In this document: in pieces, positions 1 through 6,613 of the stretch | How the letters are laid out: every line of letters starts with the position of its first letter | How positions within the stretch are numbered: the first letter of the stretch is position 1 | Source of the DNA: Cryomorphaceae bacterium | GTDB taxonomy: Bacteria > Bacteroidota > Bacteroidia > Flavobacteriales > Schleiferiaceae | Assembly: GCA_003455605.1 (NCBI GenBank) | Contig: DMQR01000015.1 | Span: 1-7,586 of the forward strand | Direction of reading: 5' to 3' | Length of the DNA: 7,586 nucleotides | The notes under the pieces: model-generated | Database searches by the model: none | Told to the model about the DNA's origin: nothing | The model's input: the letters and a program-made list of their open reading frames with translations, nothing else | Program-made: the position numbers and the translations under genes

Positions 1-126
1 GAAATTTCCAGAACCAATGGTACCATTGGTTTTCTCGCAACTGAAAACAGAGAGCGCAAGTACTACAAAAGCGAGTGCGCGAAGGGCTTGCTTATTCAAC
101 GTCAGATTCGACCAAAAGAGATTCAT
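1..126 (-). CDS. Lipoprotein, 5' end only (probable DUF4270 family)
   Basis: Reading the minus strand from an ATG at 126-124 gives 42 codons open to the window edge. The protein has a charged start containing NKQALR, a hydrophobic stretch ALAFVVLALSVFS, then a Cys, which is a bacterial lipoprotein signal peptide with lipobox VFSC. After the Cys comes EKTNGTIGSGNF. The start overlaps the end of the upstream glycogen-synthase-like gene by 35 nt. A TTG at 99-97, in the same frame, would give a more typical 21-residue signal peptide and only an 8-nt overlap, so the true start is uncertain. In Flavobacteriia the gene in this place is usually a DUF4270 lipoprotein whose mature N-terminus carries a similar Gly-Ser...Phe segment; family assignment rests on that recollection and position, since the body of the protein is outside the window. 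The overlap suggests co-transcription and translational coupling. Confidence 0.68.
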   Translation of the reverse strand, partial: MNLFWSNLTLNKQALRALAFVVLALSVFSCEKTNGTIGSGNF

Positions 127-910
127 AAATCTTGATTGCTTCTTCCGGTGTTTCAGCAAACCCTTTACCATCGATGCATTCAATACCGTTTGATTTACAG
201 TATTCCGCAACGTGATCTGTATTGACTTCACCTAAAATAACCACGTCCGAGTATTTAGCAGCGAGCAATTGAAGGTCCTCACATGTCGGTGCCCCCAATC
301 CTTCGACCAATTCGGGTGCGATTTCATCGAACAACATTCCAGCATGTAGGTTAGACCCTAATGAGCCATCAAATCCGTTATCGTAAGCTGAAAATACAAT
401 TTTCGCATCCTTGAAAATGGGGTTTTCGCTTTGGAATAGGCGCAAGTACATCGGTACGAGAGAGGACATCCATCCGTGAACGTGAATCACATCCGGTTTC
501 CATCCTAGTTTTTCTACGGTATCAATAACTCCTTTCGAAAAGAATAAAGTACGCTCGTCATTATCTTCAAACTTTTTGCCGTCCGCATCTGCATAGGTTG
601 CTTTACGCTTGAAGTATTCTTCGTTATCGATGAAGTACACCTGCATTCGTGCTCCTGGTACAGAAGCCACCTTAATGATTAAAGGCATGTCCATGTCGTT
701 AATCACAACATTCATCCCGCTCAATCGAATAACTTCGTGCAATTGGTGACGACGTTCGTTGATTACCCCGAAACGAGGCATAAAAACGCGTACCTGATGA
801 CCGCTATCGTTGGTCTTTTTTGCCAAGGCAAGTGTAGTGCTTGAAATGGTGTTCTCGGGTAAATACGGATGAATTTCTTGTGAGACGAACAGAACTCTCT
901 TGCTATCCAT
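92..910 (-). CDS. Short glycogen/starch synthase-like protein (GT5 N-terminal domain only)
   Basis: This 272-residue protein resembles the N-terminal Rossmann half of GT5 glycogen/starch synthases. It opens with KRVLFVSQEIHPYLPEN, then VRVFMPRFGVINERRHQLHE (residues 40-59), QVYFIDNEEYF (90-100), DNDER (116-120) and DVIHVHGWMSSLVP (140-153). True glycogen synthases are about 470-500 residues; here the C-terminal GT-B half is absent. The N-terminal KxGGLxDV ADP-glucose loop is replaced by residues around PENTISS (18-24), and the usual HDW is HGW (145-147). Genomes commonly label such proteins 'glycogen/starch synthase', but catalysis is doubtful. I chose the ATG at 910 over one at 952 because the region between contains a good promoter element (940-947), which puts the longer start upstream of transcription, and because residues 1-14 of the longer form have no family counterpart. 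It is divergent from panC and overlaps a lipoprotein gene downstream. Confidence 0.88.
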   Translation of the reverse strand: MDSKRVLFVSQEIHPYLPENTISSTTLALAKKTNDSGHQVRVFMPRFGVINERRHQLHEVIRLSGMNVVINDMDMPLIIKVASVPGARMQVYFIDNEEYFKRKATYADADGKKFEDNDERTLFFSKGVIDTVEKLGWKPDVIHVHGWMSSLVPMYLRLFQSENPIFKDAKIVFSAYDNGFDGSLGSNLHAGMLFDEIAPELVEGLGAPTCEDLQLLAAKYSDVVILGEVNTDHVAEYCKSNGIECIDGKGFAETPEEAIKIYESLLVESDVE

Positions 911-939
911 AAAGGGGACATTAGTTAGAAATAAGAATG

Positions 940-971
940 CAAAGATACCCATTTTGACACTTTATATCAAA
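940..971 (-). promoter_or_regulatory. Promoter of the glycogen-synthase-like gene (Bacteroidota type)
   Basis: On the minus strand a -33 element TTTG (971-968) is followed after a 20-nt spacer by TATCTTTG (947-940), an exact match to the Bacteroidota -7 consensus TAnnTTTG. The predicted transcription start lies near 935, leaving a leader of about 25 nt before the ATG at 910. The match and the spacing are seen directly; activity is inferred. The element is interleaved with the panC promoter on the other strand. Confidence 0.62.
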
Positions 972-987
972 GAATAGCCTAGTTTTG
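954..987 (+). promoter_or_regulatory. Promoter of the panC-panD-flippase-radA run
   Basis: On the plus strand TTG (954-956) precedes TAGTTTTG (980-987), an exact TAnnTTTG match, with a 23-nt spacer, at the upper end of the spacing reported for flavobacterial promoters. The predicted start of transcription is near 992, giving a leader of only about 14 nt ahead of the panC ATG. The -33 element lies between the -7 and -33 elements of the divergent promoter. Activity is inferred from motif and position. Confidence 0.55.
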
Positions 988-1005
988 AGCCGTTTTTAAC
1001 ACTTT

Positions 1006-1848
1006 ATGCGGCGCATTTCATCCTTAGCAGAATTGGACCTTTGGAAGGGTCTTTTACATGGAGATACATTGGGCTTCGTACCTACCATGGGCGCTTTGCA
1101 TGAAGGGCATCTGAGCCTAGTCAATATGAGCCTTGAACGGGGGGACAAAACTTTAGTTAGTATTTACGTAAATCCCACTCAGTTTAACAACCCTGAAGAT
1201 TTAGTCAAGTACCCCAATACCCTCGAGAAGGATTTAGAGATGTTGGAAGCGATGGGTTGTGATGCGGTTTTCTTGCCAACGGCCGAAATGCTCTATCCTG
1301 AAGGATTGAAATCTAGAGCGTTCTCTTTTGGATTCTTGGGCTTCCACATGGAAGGGGCTAGGAGACCCGGTCACTTTGAGGGCATGGCAACGGTGGTGAC
1401 CAAATTCTTCGAACTGATTCAACCAGATTTTGCGATTTTCGGCGAAAAGGATTACCAGCAGCTTTGTATTATTCGCCGTGTCGTTGTGGAGGAGAATTGG
1501 CCAGTGAAAATTGTACCGTGTCCCATAGTGCGTGAGGAGGACGGTTTGGCCATGAGCAGTCGTAATCTTAGGTTGAGCGAGGTGGAACGTGCAGAGGCGG
1601 CAAGCATTTATGCGGTGCTGTCCGAGGCATGTAAAGAGGCCGAGAGTTTTGACAGTGTGGCAGAGTTAAAAAGCTATTGTGTGGAGGCGCTCAACGCAAT
1701 ACCTTCATTATCCGTGGAGTATATTGAATGTTGTGACGAAAAAGAGCTGCAGCCCGTGAGAGAATTGGACCCTGAATCCCCAACAAGACTCTTTGCTGCG
1801 GTGCAGTGCGGAAATGTCCGACTCATTGATAACCTTCCTCTTTTTTAA
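1006..1848 (+). CDS. panC: Pantothenate synthetase (pantoate--beta-alanine ligase)
   Basis: PanC joins D-pantoate and beta-alanine using ATP, through a pantoyl-adenylate intermediate, to make pantothenate for coenzyme A; it is cytosolic. The 280-residue protein has the family's full length. Visible motifs are [10 protein letters not shown] (residues 26-35) with the ATP-binding HxGH, YVNPTQF (54-60), [12 protein letters not shown] (120-131), FGEKDYQQ (145-152), and the KMSKS-like [13 protein letters not shown] (175-187). All belong to the nucleotidyltransferase-type active site of the family, and none is missing. The ATG at 1006 is the first in frame and leaves a normal N-terminus (RRISSLAEL). 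panD follows after 14 nt, supplying its beta-alanine substrate, so the pair forms the final two-branch junction of the pathway. It is expressed from the divergent region 911-1005. Confidence 0.97.
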   Translation: MRRISSLAELDLWKGLLHGDTLGFVPTMGALHEGHLSLVNMSLERGDKTLVSIYVNPTQFNNPEDLVKYPNTLEKDLEMLEAMGCDAVFLPTAEMLYPEGLKSRAFSFGFLGFHMEGARRPGHFEGMATVVTKFFELIQPDFAIFGEKDYQQLCIIRRVVVEENWPVKIVPCPIVREEDGLAMSSRNLRLSEVERAEAASIYAVLSEACKEAESFDSVAELKSYCVEALNAIPSLSVEYIECCDEKELQPVRELDPESPTRLFAAVQCGNVRLIDNLPLF

Positions 1849-1858
1849 CCTACTTTTG
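1826..1858 (+). promoter_or_regulatory. Possible internal promoter ahead of panD
   Basis: TTG (1826-1828), a 22-nt spacer and TACTTTTG (1851-1858) match the Bacteroidota promoter pattern. The first element is inside the end of panC and the second lies in the 14-nt gap before panD. The -7 element ends only 4 nt before the panD ATG, so transcription would begin at or beside the start codon and give a leaderless message. With a six-base consensus a few chance matches are expected per window, so this is tentative. Confidence 0.35.
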
Positions 1859-1862
1859 CCGG

Positions 1863-2213
1863 ATGCAAATTGAGGTAGTCAAAAGTAAAATTCACCGTAT
1901 CCAAGTAACCGGTGCGGAACTGGATTATATAGGATCCGTCACCTTGGACGAGGACTTGATGGACGCCGCCGGATTAGTACAGGGCGAACGCGTGTACATC
2001 GTTAACGTCAACAATGGGGAGCGTTTTGATACCTACATCATCACCGGAGCACGCGGCAGCGGAGAAGTAACCTTAAACGGTCCCGCAGCGCGACGTGTTC
2101 AGCAGGGCGATATCATCATTATCATCGCATATGCGAGTATGAGTGTGGAAGAGGCCAAGAGCTTCAAGCCCACCATCATCTTCCCAAACGAATCGACAAA
2201 TTGCCTCAGCTAA
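1863..2213 (+). CDS. panD: Aspartate 1-decarboxylase precursor
   Basis: PanD decarboxylates L-aspartate to beta-alanine, the second substrate of PanC. It is a pyruvoyl enzyme that cleaves itself between Gly and Ser. The 116-residue protein has the usual length and keeps, at the same numbering as the E. coli enzyme, Lys9, Tyr22, the cleavage pair Gly24-Ser25 ([16 protein letters not shown]), Arg54, Thr57, Tyr58 and Asn72 (TLNGPAAR, 70-77). Self-processing would give a small beta chain of 24 residues and an alpha chain starting with the pyruvoyl group made from Ser25. It begins 14 nt after panC and its TAA shares its last A with the ATG of the next gene. The C-terminal tail, after [16 protein letters not shown], is short and not conserved in my recollection. 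In some bacteria PanD maturation needs a helper (PanZ/PanM); none is visible here. Confidence 0.97.
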   Translation: MQIEVVKSKIHRIQVTGAELDYIGSVTLDEDLMDAAGLVQGERVYIVNVNNGERFDTYIITGARGSGEVTLNGPAARRVQQGDIIIIIAYASMSVEEAKSFKPTIIFPNESTNCLS

Positions 2214-3187
2214 TGGTGGCGTGGGTGAAGAAATTAATACAGTATATCCTATTCTTGGGTATAGGTCTAGCATTGCTGTACCTCACCTATAAAAATGTAA
2301 ACCCAGTAGATCTTTGGGACAACCTTAAAGCCGTCTCGGTCAAAGGCCTAATCGTTATCGTTGCTATTGGGTTTTTAGCCATCATTTTCCGTGGTCTTCG
2401 TTGGGTACAAATGCTACAAAGCTTGGGCTATGAGGTGCATAGTGTGCGCGCCATTGCCGCAGTGGCCATGAGCTACCTGGTAAACTTGGTAACCCTTCGA
2501 GTGGGCGAGGTAGCGCGTTGTACTGCACTCAATAGAACGGACAAGGTGCCCATCGATAAATTGGTCGGAACGGTTGTGCTTGAGCGCGTCGTTGATACCC
2601 TATTATTCCTCGTTGTGGTGCTAAGCACTGTCATCATCTCGAGCGATGAATTAAGTGATTTTATGGTACAAAGCGGAGCCCAATTACCTCAACTCCCCGC
2701 AACAACCCTCGTCCTCGTAGGGATCATCATTGGTGGAGGGATTTTATTGGTTTATTTAACCCGTAATATCTGGATACAATGGGGCTTTGCGCAGAAAATT
2801 ATAGGATTTACCACCGGAATGGCGGAAGGTCTTCGCAGCCTGCGAACTGTCAATAATAAACCATTGTTCTGGTTCTATTCTATCGGTATTTGGACCTGCT
2901 ATGTAGGGACCATCGCCGTGGGGTTCACCGTTGCCAGTGGGCTCGAAAGCATAGGGCCTGAGCAAGCCTTCTTTGTTAGCGTAGCTGCGGGTCTGGGATA
3001 TGTCATACCAGTCCCAGGTGGTATTGGCGCATATCACTACCTCGTTTCCAAAGCCTTGGTCGTATTGGGACTCACTGCATTTATCGGCACATCTTTCGCC
3101 ACCCTCATTCACAGTTCTCAAAGCTTAATGTTTGTCATAACTGGCGCCTTGGCTTTTGTTTTTCTCTATTTTGCAGGAAGAAAATAA
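2213..3187 (+). CDS. Flippase-like multi-pass membrane protein (YbhN/UPF0104, LPG synthase TM domain family)
   Basis: This is a 324-residue integral membrane protein of the lysylphosphatidylglycerol-synthase transmembrane / AglD family, with about seven or eight hydrophobic segments, roughly residues 8-26, 45-60, 80-95, 117-140, 158-180, 215-240, 250-270 and 285-320. Family landmarks are FRGLRW (59-64), NLVTLRVGEVAR (91-102), VLERVVDTL (122-130) and PVPGGIGAYH (266-275). It lacks the cytosolic aminoacyl-transferase half of MprF, so it should be a stand-alone flippase-like domain; its lipid substrate is unknown. I chose the ATG at 2213, which forms TAATG with the panD stop, over a TTG at 2201 that would only add four residues inside panD. 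The overlap suggests translational coupling to panD, and radA starts 9 nt after its end. Confidence 0.87.
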   Translation: MVAWVKKLIQYILFLGIGLALLYLTYKNVNPVDLWDNLKAVSVKGLIVIVAIGFLAIIFRGLRWVQMLQSLGYEVHSVRAIAAVAMSYLVNLVTLRVGEVARCTALNRTDKVPIDKLVGTVVLERVVDTLLFLVVVLSTVIISSDELSDFMVQSGAQLPQLPATTLVLVGIIIGGGILLVYLTRNIWIQWGFAQKIIGFTTGMAEGLRSLRTVNNKPLFWFYSIGIWTCYVGTIAVGFTVASGLESIGPEQAFFVSVAAGLGYVIPVPGGIGAYHYLVSKALVVLGLTAFIGTSFATLIHSSQSLMFVITGALAFVFLYFAGRK

Positions 3188-3196
3188 TCCTTCCTC

Positions 3197-4549
3197 ATGG
3201 CAAAAAAGAAAAGCGTATTTGTTTGTACTCAATGTGGTACCCAACACAGCAAATGGATGGGACAATGTCAAGGGTGTAAAGAATGGAATACGCTCGTCGA
3301 GGAGATTGCTGTAAAGAGCAAGCCAGACCCCAGGGCTTGGAGTGGCGATACCGCCGAAGCAAAACCCGTCCGTATTGAAGATGTAGAGCACACCTCAGTG
3401 CAGCGTTTTCCAGTGCCAGATTATGAATTTGCTCGTGTTTTGGGCGGGGGAATAGTCCCGGGTTCCGTGACCCTGTTGGGCGGTGAACCAGGCATAGGGA
3501 AAAGTACCTTACTACTGCAGCTAGCGTTGAGTTTTACCGGAACAGTGGCCTATATTTCTGGGGAGGAAAGCCCGTCGCAGATCAAATTGCGTGGGGAGCG
3601 CATAGGCAAGGCGGTGAGTGAATTGTATTTGCTCAGCGAGACCAAGACCGAAGCGATTTTCAATCATTTAAAGAATGTAAGACCGCATTTGGTCATTGTA
3701 GATTCTATCCAAACCTTACACGTTCCTCATGTGGAGAGTACGCCGGGTTCGGTAGCCCAAATCCGCGAGAGCGCCGCGAGCTTTATTCGGTACGCGAAAG
3801 AAACGGGTACGCCAGTGTTGTTGATTGGCCACATCAATAAAGAGGGCAGCATTGCCGGTCCGAAGATTTTGGAACACATGGTGGATGTAGTCTTGCAGTT
3901 TGCGGGCGACCCCAATCTGTTGTACCGCATTCTTCGAGCATATAAGAACAGATTTGGATCCACTCATGAGATAGGGCTTTATACTATGGAGCAAGGCGGA
4001 TTATATGGGGTAGAAAACCCTAGCGATCTGCTTGTGACCAAGCAGCATGACGGACTGAGCGGAAACGCCGTGGCTGTGATGGTGGAAGGAGTACGCCCGA
4101 TGTTGATTGAGATGCAAGCCCTAGTATCCACCGCCGTATATGGAACGCCTCAGCGCTCAACAACCGGCTTTGATACGCGCAGGCTGAACATGCTATTGGC
4201 GGTGTTGGAGAAACGATGTGGTTTTAGATTAGGCCAAAAGGACGTATTCCTAAACGTAACGGGAGGACTGAAGGTCGATGATCCAGGATTGGATTTGGCG
4301 GTAGTTGCCGCCATCTTAAGTTCGAATACGGATGAGCCTATTTCTGGCAAGTTATGTTTTGCTGCCGAGATAGGGTTGACCGGAGAGGTGCGCCCGATCA
4401 CGCGTGTGGAGCAACGGATTAAGGAGGCAGAAAAATTGGGCTTCGATAAAATCTACATCAGCGGACACCACCAAATTGAAAAATCCCACTACGACATTGC
4501 CATAGTGGAATTGAAACGTATTGAAGAATTGGTCCAAGCCCAATTCTAA
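3197..4549 (+). CDS. radA: DNA repair protein RadA (Sms)
   Basis: RadA is a RecA-like ATPase and branch-migration helicase that acts with RecA on recombination intermediates in the cytosol. The 450-residue protein matches the usual length of about 450-460. In order it shows an N-terminal C4 zinc finger (Cys10, Cys13, Cys24, Cys27), Walker A GGEPGIGKST (95-104), Walker B LVIVDSIQTL (165-174), the RadA-specific KNRFG motif (250-254), and a Lon-like C-terminal domain (about 276-450) with NVTGGLKVDDPGLDLAVV (353-370). As in other RadA proteins this domain has no catalytic Ser at the Lon position, so it is a structural scaffold and not a protease. The ATG at 3197 sits just before the zinc finger as expected. 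It is the last gene of the plus-strand run and converges with an OmpA-type lipoprotein gene with 6 nt between the stops. Confidence 0.97.
   Translation: MAKKKSVFVCTQCGTQHSKWMGQCQGCKEWNTLVEEIAVKSKPDPRAWSGDTAEAKPVRIEDVEHTSVQRFPVPDYEFARVLGGGIVPGSVTLLGGEPGIGKSTLLLQLALSFTGTVAYISGEESPSQIKLRGERIGKAVSELYLLSETKTEAIFNHLKNVRPHLVIVDSIQTLHVPHVESTPGSVAQIRESAASFIRYAKETGTPVLLIGHINKEGSIAGPKILEHMVDVVLQFAGDPNLLYRILRAYKNRFGSTHEIGLYTMEQGGLYGVENPSDLLVTKQHDGLSGNAVAVMVEGVRPMLIEMQALVSTAVYGTPQRSTTGFDTRRLNMLLAVLEKRCGFRLGQKDVFLNVTGGLKVDDPGLDLAVVAAILSSNTDEPISGKLCFAAEIGLTGEVRPITRVEQRIKEAEKLGFDKIYISGHHQIEKSHYDIAIVELKRIEELVQAQF
4525..4547. terminator. Hairpin between convergent genes, possible weak bidirectional terminator
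   Basis: AGAATTGG (4525-4532) and CCAATTCT (4540-4547) form a perfect 8-bp inverted repeat with a 7-nt loop. The hairpin covers the last codons and first stop base of radA and lies just beyond the stop of the convergent lipoprotein gene. Neither side is followed by a clear T-run, so intrinsic termination is uncertain; the position, in the only place where both transcripts can end, is the main support. Confidence 0.38.
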
Positions 4550-4555
4550 TCCATC

Positions 4556-5515
4556 TTACTCGCCGCCTTCCAATAGGTTGGCCAGCTCGCTCAAATCTGG
4601 AGTCAAAATAATTTCAGTACGACGGTTCACCGCTTTATTTGCCGGGCCATCGTTGTCCACTAAAGGCACAAATTCACCGCGACCTGCTGCCGTAATACGC
4701 TTTGGATCTAGTGACGCATTGGTAGTTAGAATCTTCACCACGTTCGTGGCACGCATCACACTTAAGTCCCAGTTGTCGCGCACTTGGCTCTGACCACGGT
4801 ATGGATCATTATCCGTATGGCCTTCAACCAAGATGCTAATGTCTTGATTTTCCGCCAGCACACCCGCCAAATTCTGCAAAGCAATCTTACCATTCGGCGC
4901 CACCTCCCAAGATCCCGGGGCAAACAACAAGCTGTTTTCCAAGCTCACATAAACTTTTCCATCACGCATGTTCACAGTTAAGCCTTTGCCGGTGAATCCG
5001 AGTAATGCATCTGCCACCTTCTGGCGTACGTAGTTCACAGTACTGTCCTGACGGCCAATGATGCGTTCAAGTTCTTCCATGCGGGTACGTCCTTTTTCTA
5101 ACATGCGGCGCTCGGTGTTCAAGCTATCTTCCTTCGCTTGTAAACGGCTCTGCATCGTCGCAATCTCATCCATCAACGCCTTGTTTTCTCGGGCACTCGC
5201 AGCGATGAGTGTACTGTTGTTGTCGAGCAAGTAGTCGTACTGCTTCGATAAGCGATCATACTTTGTTTGTAAGGTGCGCATGCGCTCAAACGATGCCGTA
5301 GTATCCTCTACGAGGATGTTGACGGTGCGGCGGACTTCGTCTATTTCGCGTTGGAGCTCGGTATTCTCCGCCGCCCTTGTTTCACTCTTTTGGCGTAGTT
5401 GATTCGCTTCGTTTGAGAGAATATCGTACTTATCTTGAAGTGTTCGGTGCACCTTGGTGCTAACACAAGAGGTGGTCAAAAAACCAATCACTGCAAGGAG
5501 AATGATGCGCTTCAT
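4556..5515 (-). CDS. OmpA-family lipoprotein with long coiled coil
   Basis: The 319-residue protein starts with a lipoprotein signal peptide (MKRIILLAVIGFLTTSC, lipidated Cys17). There follows a long region rich in heptad-like charged and hydrophobic residues (about 22-165), predicted as coiled coil, and a C-terminal OmpA-like peptidoglycan-binding domain (about 185-305). The domain shows VEGHTDNDPY (230-239), NWDLSVMRATNVVKIL (248-263), ITAAGRGEFVPL (274-285) and NRRTEI (297-302). Asp235 and Arg255 correspond to the pair that grips diaminopimelate in this family. After Cys17 the sequence VSTKVH has no acidic cluster like the Bacteroidota surface-export signal, so I infer it stays on the periplasmic face of the outer membrane. 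The coiled coil could hold the peptidoglycan domain away from the membrane. It follows a coiled-coil inner membrane protein gene by 41 nt and probably shares its transcript. Confidence 0.9.
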   Translation of the reverse strand: MKRIILLAVIGFLTTSCVSTKVHRTLQDKYDILSNEANQLRQKSETRAAENTELQREIDEVRRTVNILVEDTTASFERMRTLQTKYDRLSKQYDYLLDNNSTLIAASARENKALMDEIATMQSRLQAKEDSLNTERRMLEKGRTRMEELERIIGRQDSTVNYVRQKVADALLGFTGKGLTVNMRDGKVYVSLENSLLFAPGSWEVAPNGKIALQNLAGVLAENQDISILVEGHTDNDPYRGQSQVRDNWDLSVMRATNVVKILTTNASLDPKRITAAGRGEFVPLVDNDGPANKAVNRRTEIILTPDLSELANLLEGGE

Positions 5516-5556
5516 GACAAGTTGTTTTTTGGAGTCTGATTTTTGATGAAGCCCGA

Positions 5557-6444
5557 TTATTTCAATTCTACCGCGACAGTCCCAACCAAATAGCTATCTG
5601 TCATTACAACGATAGTGTAGATGCCTGGGGGCAATTGTACAGGTGCATCTACCGCACGACCTGCAGCAATACAAACCTCTGTCGCCTCACCTGTGAAATT
5701 TATAGTCGCTGAACCATTGAAGTTCGAACGCTCACCACCTACCACTGCAACATTCCCTTCAGGACCGTCAACTGGCTTGCCGTTTATACCAATCCACTTC
5801 GTGTAGAAAGTGGTTTCACCTTGTTCCGCAATGCGGTTTTTGGCGAGGGTGATACACACATTTAATTGGTCCGTACGCTTCGCACGGCGCGTCTTGCGCT
5901 CCTTGCCATTGCTCGCGATGCGAACCGCCCGAACCGTTGACGAAGCGATCACTAATCGCTGGCCTTTCTCTACGGTCTCAAGCAAACCTGTGTTTTGACC
6001 TTGTAAATTCGCATTCGCATCCATAGCATTGTTCAAGCTGTCAGCAATCATCTGCTCGCGCAACTTCAATGCAGCATATGCTGTGTTCGTGCTATCCAAC
6101 TGCGCGACAAAAGCTGCATTCTGCTTCTTCATCCTTGCCAAACGGCTACGATACGCTTTTAATTGCTTCTTGTTTTGAACATTCACGGTATTGATGCTAT
6201 CAATTAATGCACCTAGACGTTGGGTTTCGTATTGAATAAAGCCATTCAAGCTGTCATTTGCGCCCATTTGAGACAAAAGATCTGCCTTCATCTCAGACAA
6301 TTCGATAGTCAATTCTTGCTTTTCGAGCTCTAGGGTATTATTCTCTTGACTTCTCAAGTAAAGTAATCCCCCCAACACCAATACGGCTAAAGCCAATATG
6401 GCTACGAACCAACCTAATTTCTTGTTTCCCTCTTCGGTACTCAT
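5557..6444 (-). CDS. Membrane-anchored coiled-coil protein of unknown function
   Basis: I do not recognise a named family. The 295-residue protein has a short charged N-terminus with Lys8-Lys9, one transmembrane segment (about 11-30, ending GGLLYLR), a coiled-coil region (about 33-165) rich in Gln, Asn, Leu and Lys, a very basic patch at 181-190 (KERKTRRAKR), and a C-terminal domain (about 193-295) that looks like a beta sandwich. The last part, PPGIYTIVVMTDSYLVG, resembles Ig-like strands. Cys197 and Cys258 in this domain could form a disulphide. The positive charges before the segment suggest the N-terminus is inside and the rest periplasmic. Proteins of this shape are found in Bacteroidota as hypothetical proteins, some mislabelled as chromosome segregation proteins. 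It lies directly upstream of the OmpA-type lipoprotein gene in the same orientation; no strong promoter was found upstream, only TAGTTTCG at 6470-6463, one mismatch from TAnnTTTG. Confidence 0.85.
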   Translation of the reverse strand: MSTEEGNKKLGWFVAILALAVLVLGGLLYLRSQENNTLELEKQELTIELSEMKADLLSQMGANDSLNGFIQYETQRLGALIDSINTVNVQNKKQLKAYRSRLARMKKQNAAFVAQLDSTNTAYAALKLREQMIADSLNNAMDANANLQGQNTGLLETVEKGQRLVIASSTVRAVRIASNGKERKTRRAKRTDQLNVCITLAKNRIAEQGETTFYTKWIGINGKPVDGPEGNVAVVGGERSNFNGSATINFTGEATEVCIAAGRAVDAPVQLPPGIYTIVVMTDSYLVGTVAVELK

Positions 6445-6613
6445 CTGGTTTTTTATCTTAACTTATTAAACAACGAAACTAAAAAATCCTCTTCTCCCTA
6501 CAGTTTCCAAACCCTTAAGTTTTTTAACAAGGATCGTATTTCCTAATCAATATCACCCGTGTAGCGCCTTATTATCTCTTGACGAGCAAAGCGTGTGCCA
6601 AAGCCAAGTAGAA
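6445..6613. other. Intergenic region between two minus-strand genes
   Basis: This 169-bp AT-rich stretch separates the end of the secreted-protein gene from the coiled-coil gene. I see no open reading frame worth calling, no tRNA and no convincing terminator hairpin with a T-run after the stop at 6614. The start-proximal part is very A/T rich on the minus strand, as is common before Bacteroidota start codons. The TAGTTTCG at 6463-6470 with TTTG at 6497-6500, 26 nt away, is a poor promoter match. Confidence 0.5.

Noticed and set aside
92..910. Calling the synthase-like gene glgA
   Set aside because: It has half the normal length, no KxGGLxDV loop and no C-terminal catalytic domain, so the symbol would imply an activity that the sequence does not support.
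911..952. Longer N-terminus for the synthase-like protein from an ATG at 952
   Set aside because: The extension contains the TATCTTTG promoter element, so it would be upstream of the predicted transcript start, and its 14 residues have no counterpart in the family.
2201..2212. TTG start for the flippase-like protein
   Set aside because: The ATG at 2213 forms a clean TAATG with panD; the TTG form only adds four residues inside the panD coding region.
2756..3121. 121-codon open frame on the minus strand
   Set aside because: It lies antisense within the flippase-like gene, whose conserved PVPGGIGAYH and membrane segments explain the sequence.
3197..4549. Lon-type protease annotation for the RadA C-terminal domain
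   Set aside because: The domain has the Lon fold but DPGLDL at the catalytic Ser position, as in other RadA proteins, so proteolysis is not expected.
4521..4793. 90-codon open frame on the plus strand across the radA end
   Set aside because: It overlaps radA and is antisense to the OmpA domain; the composition (many Ser, Arg, Pro) is typical of a shadow frame.
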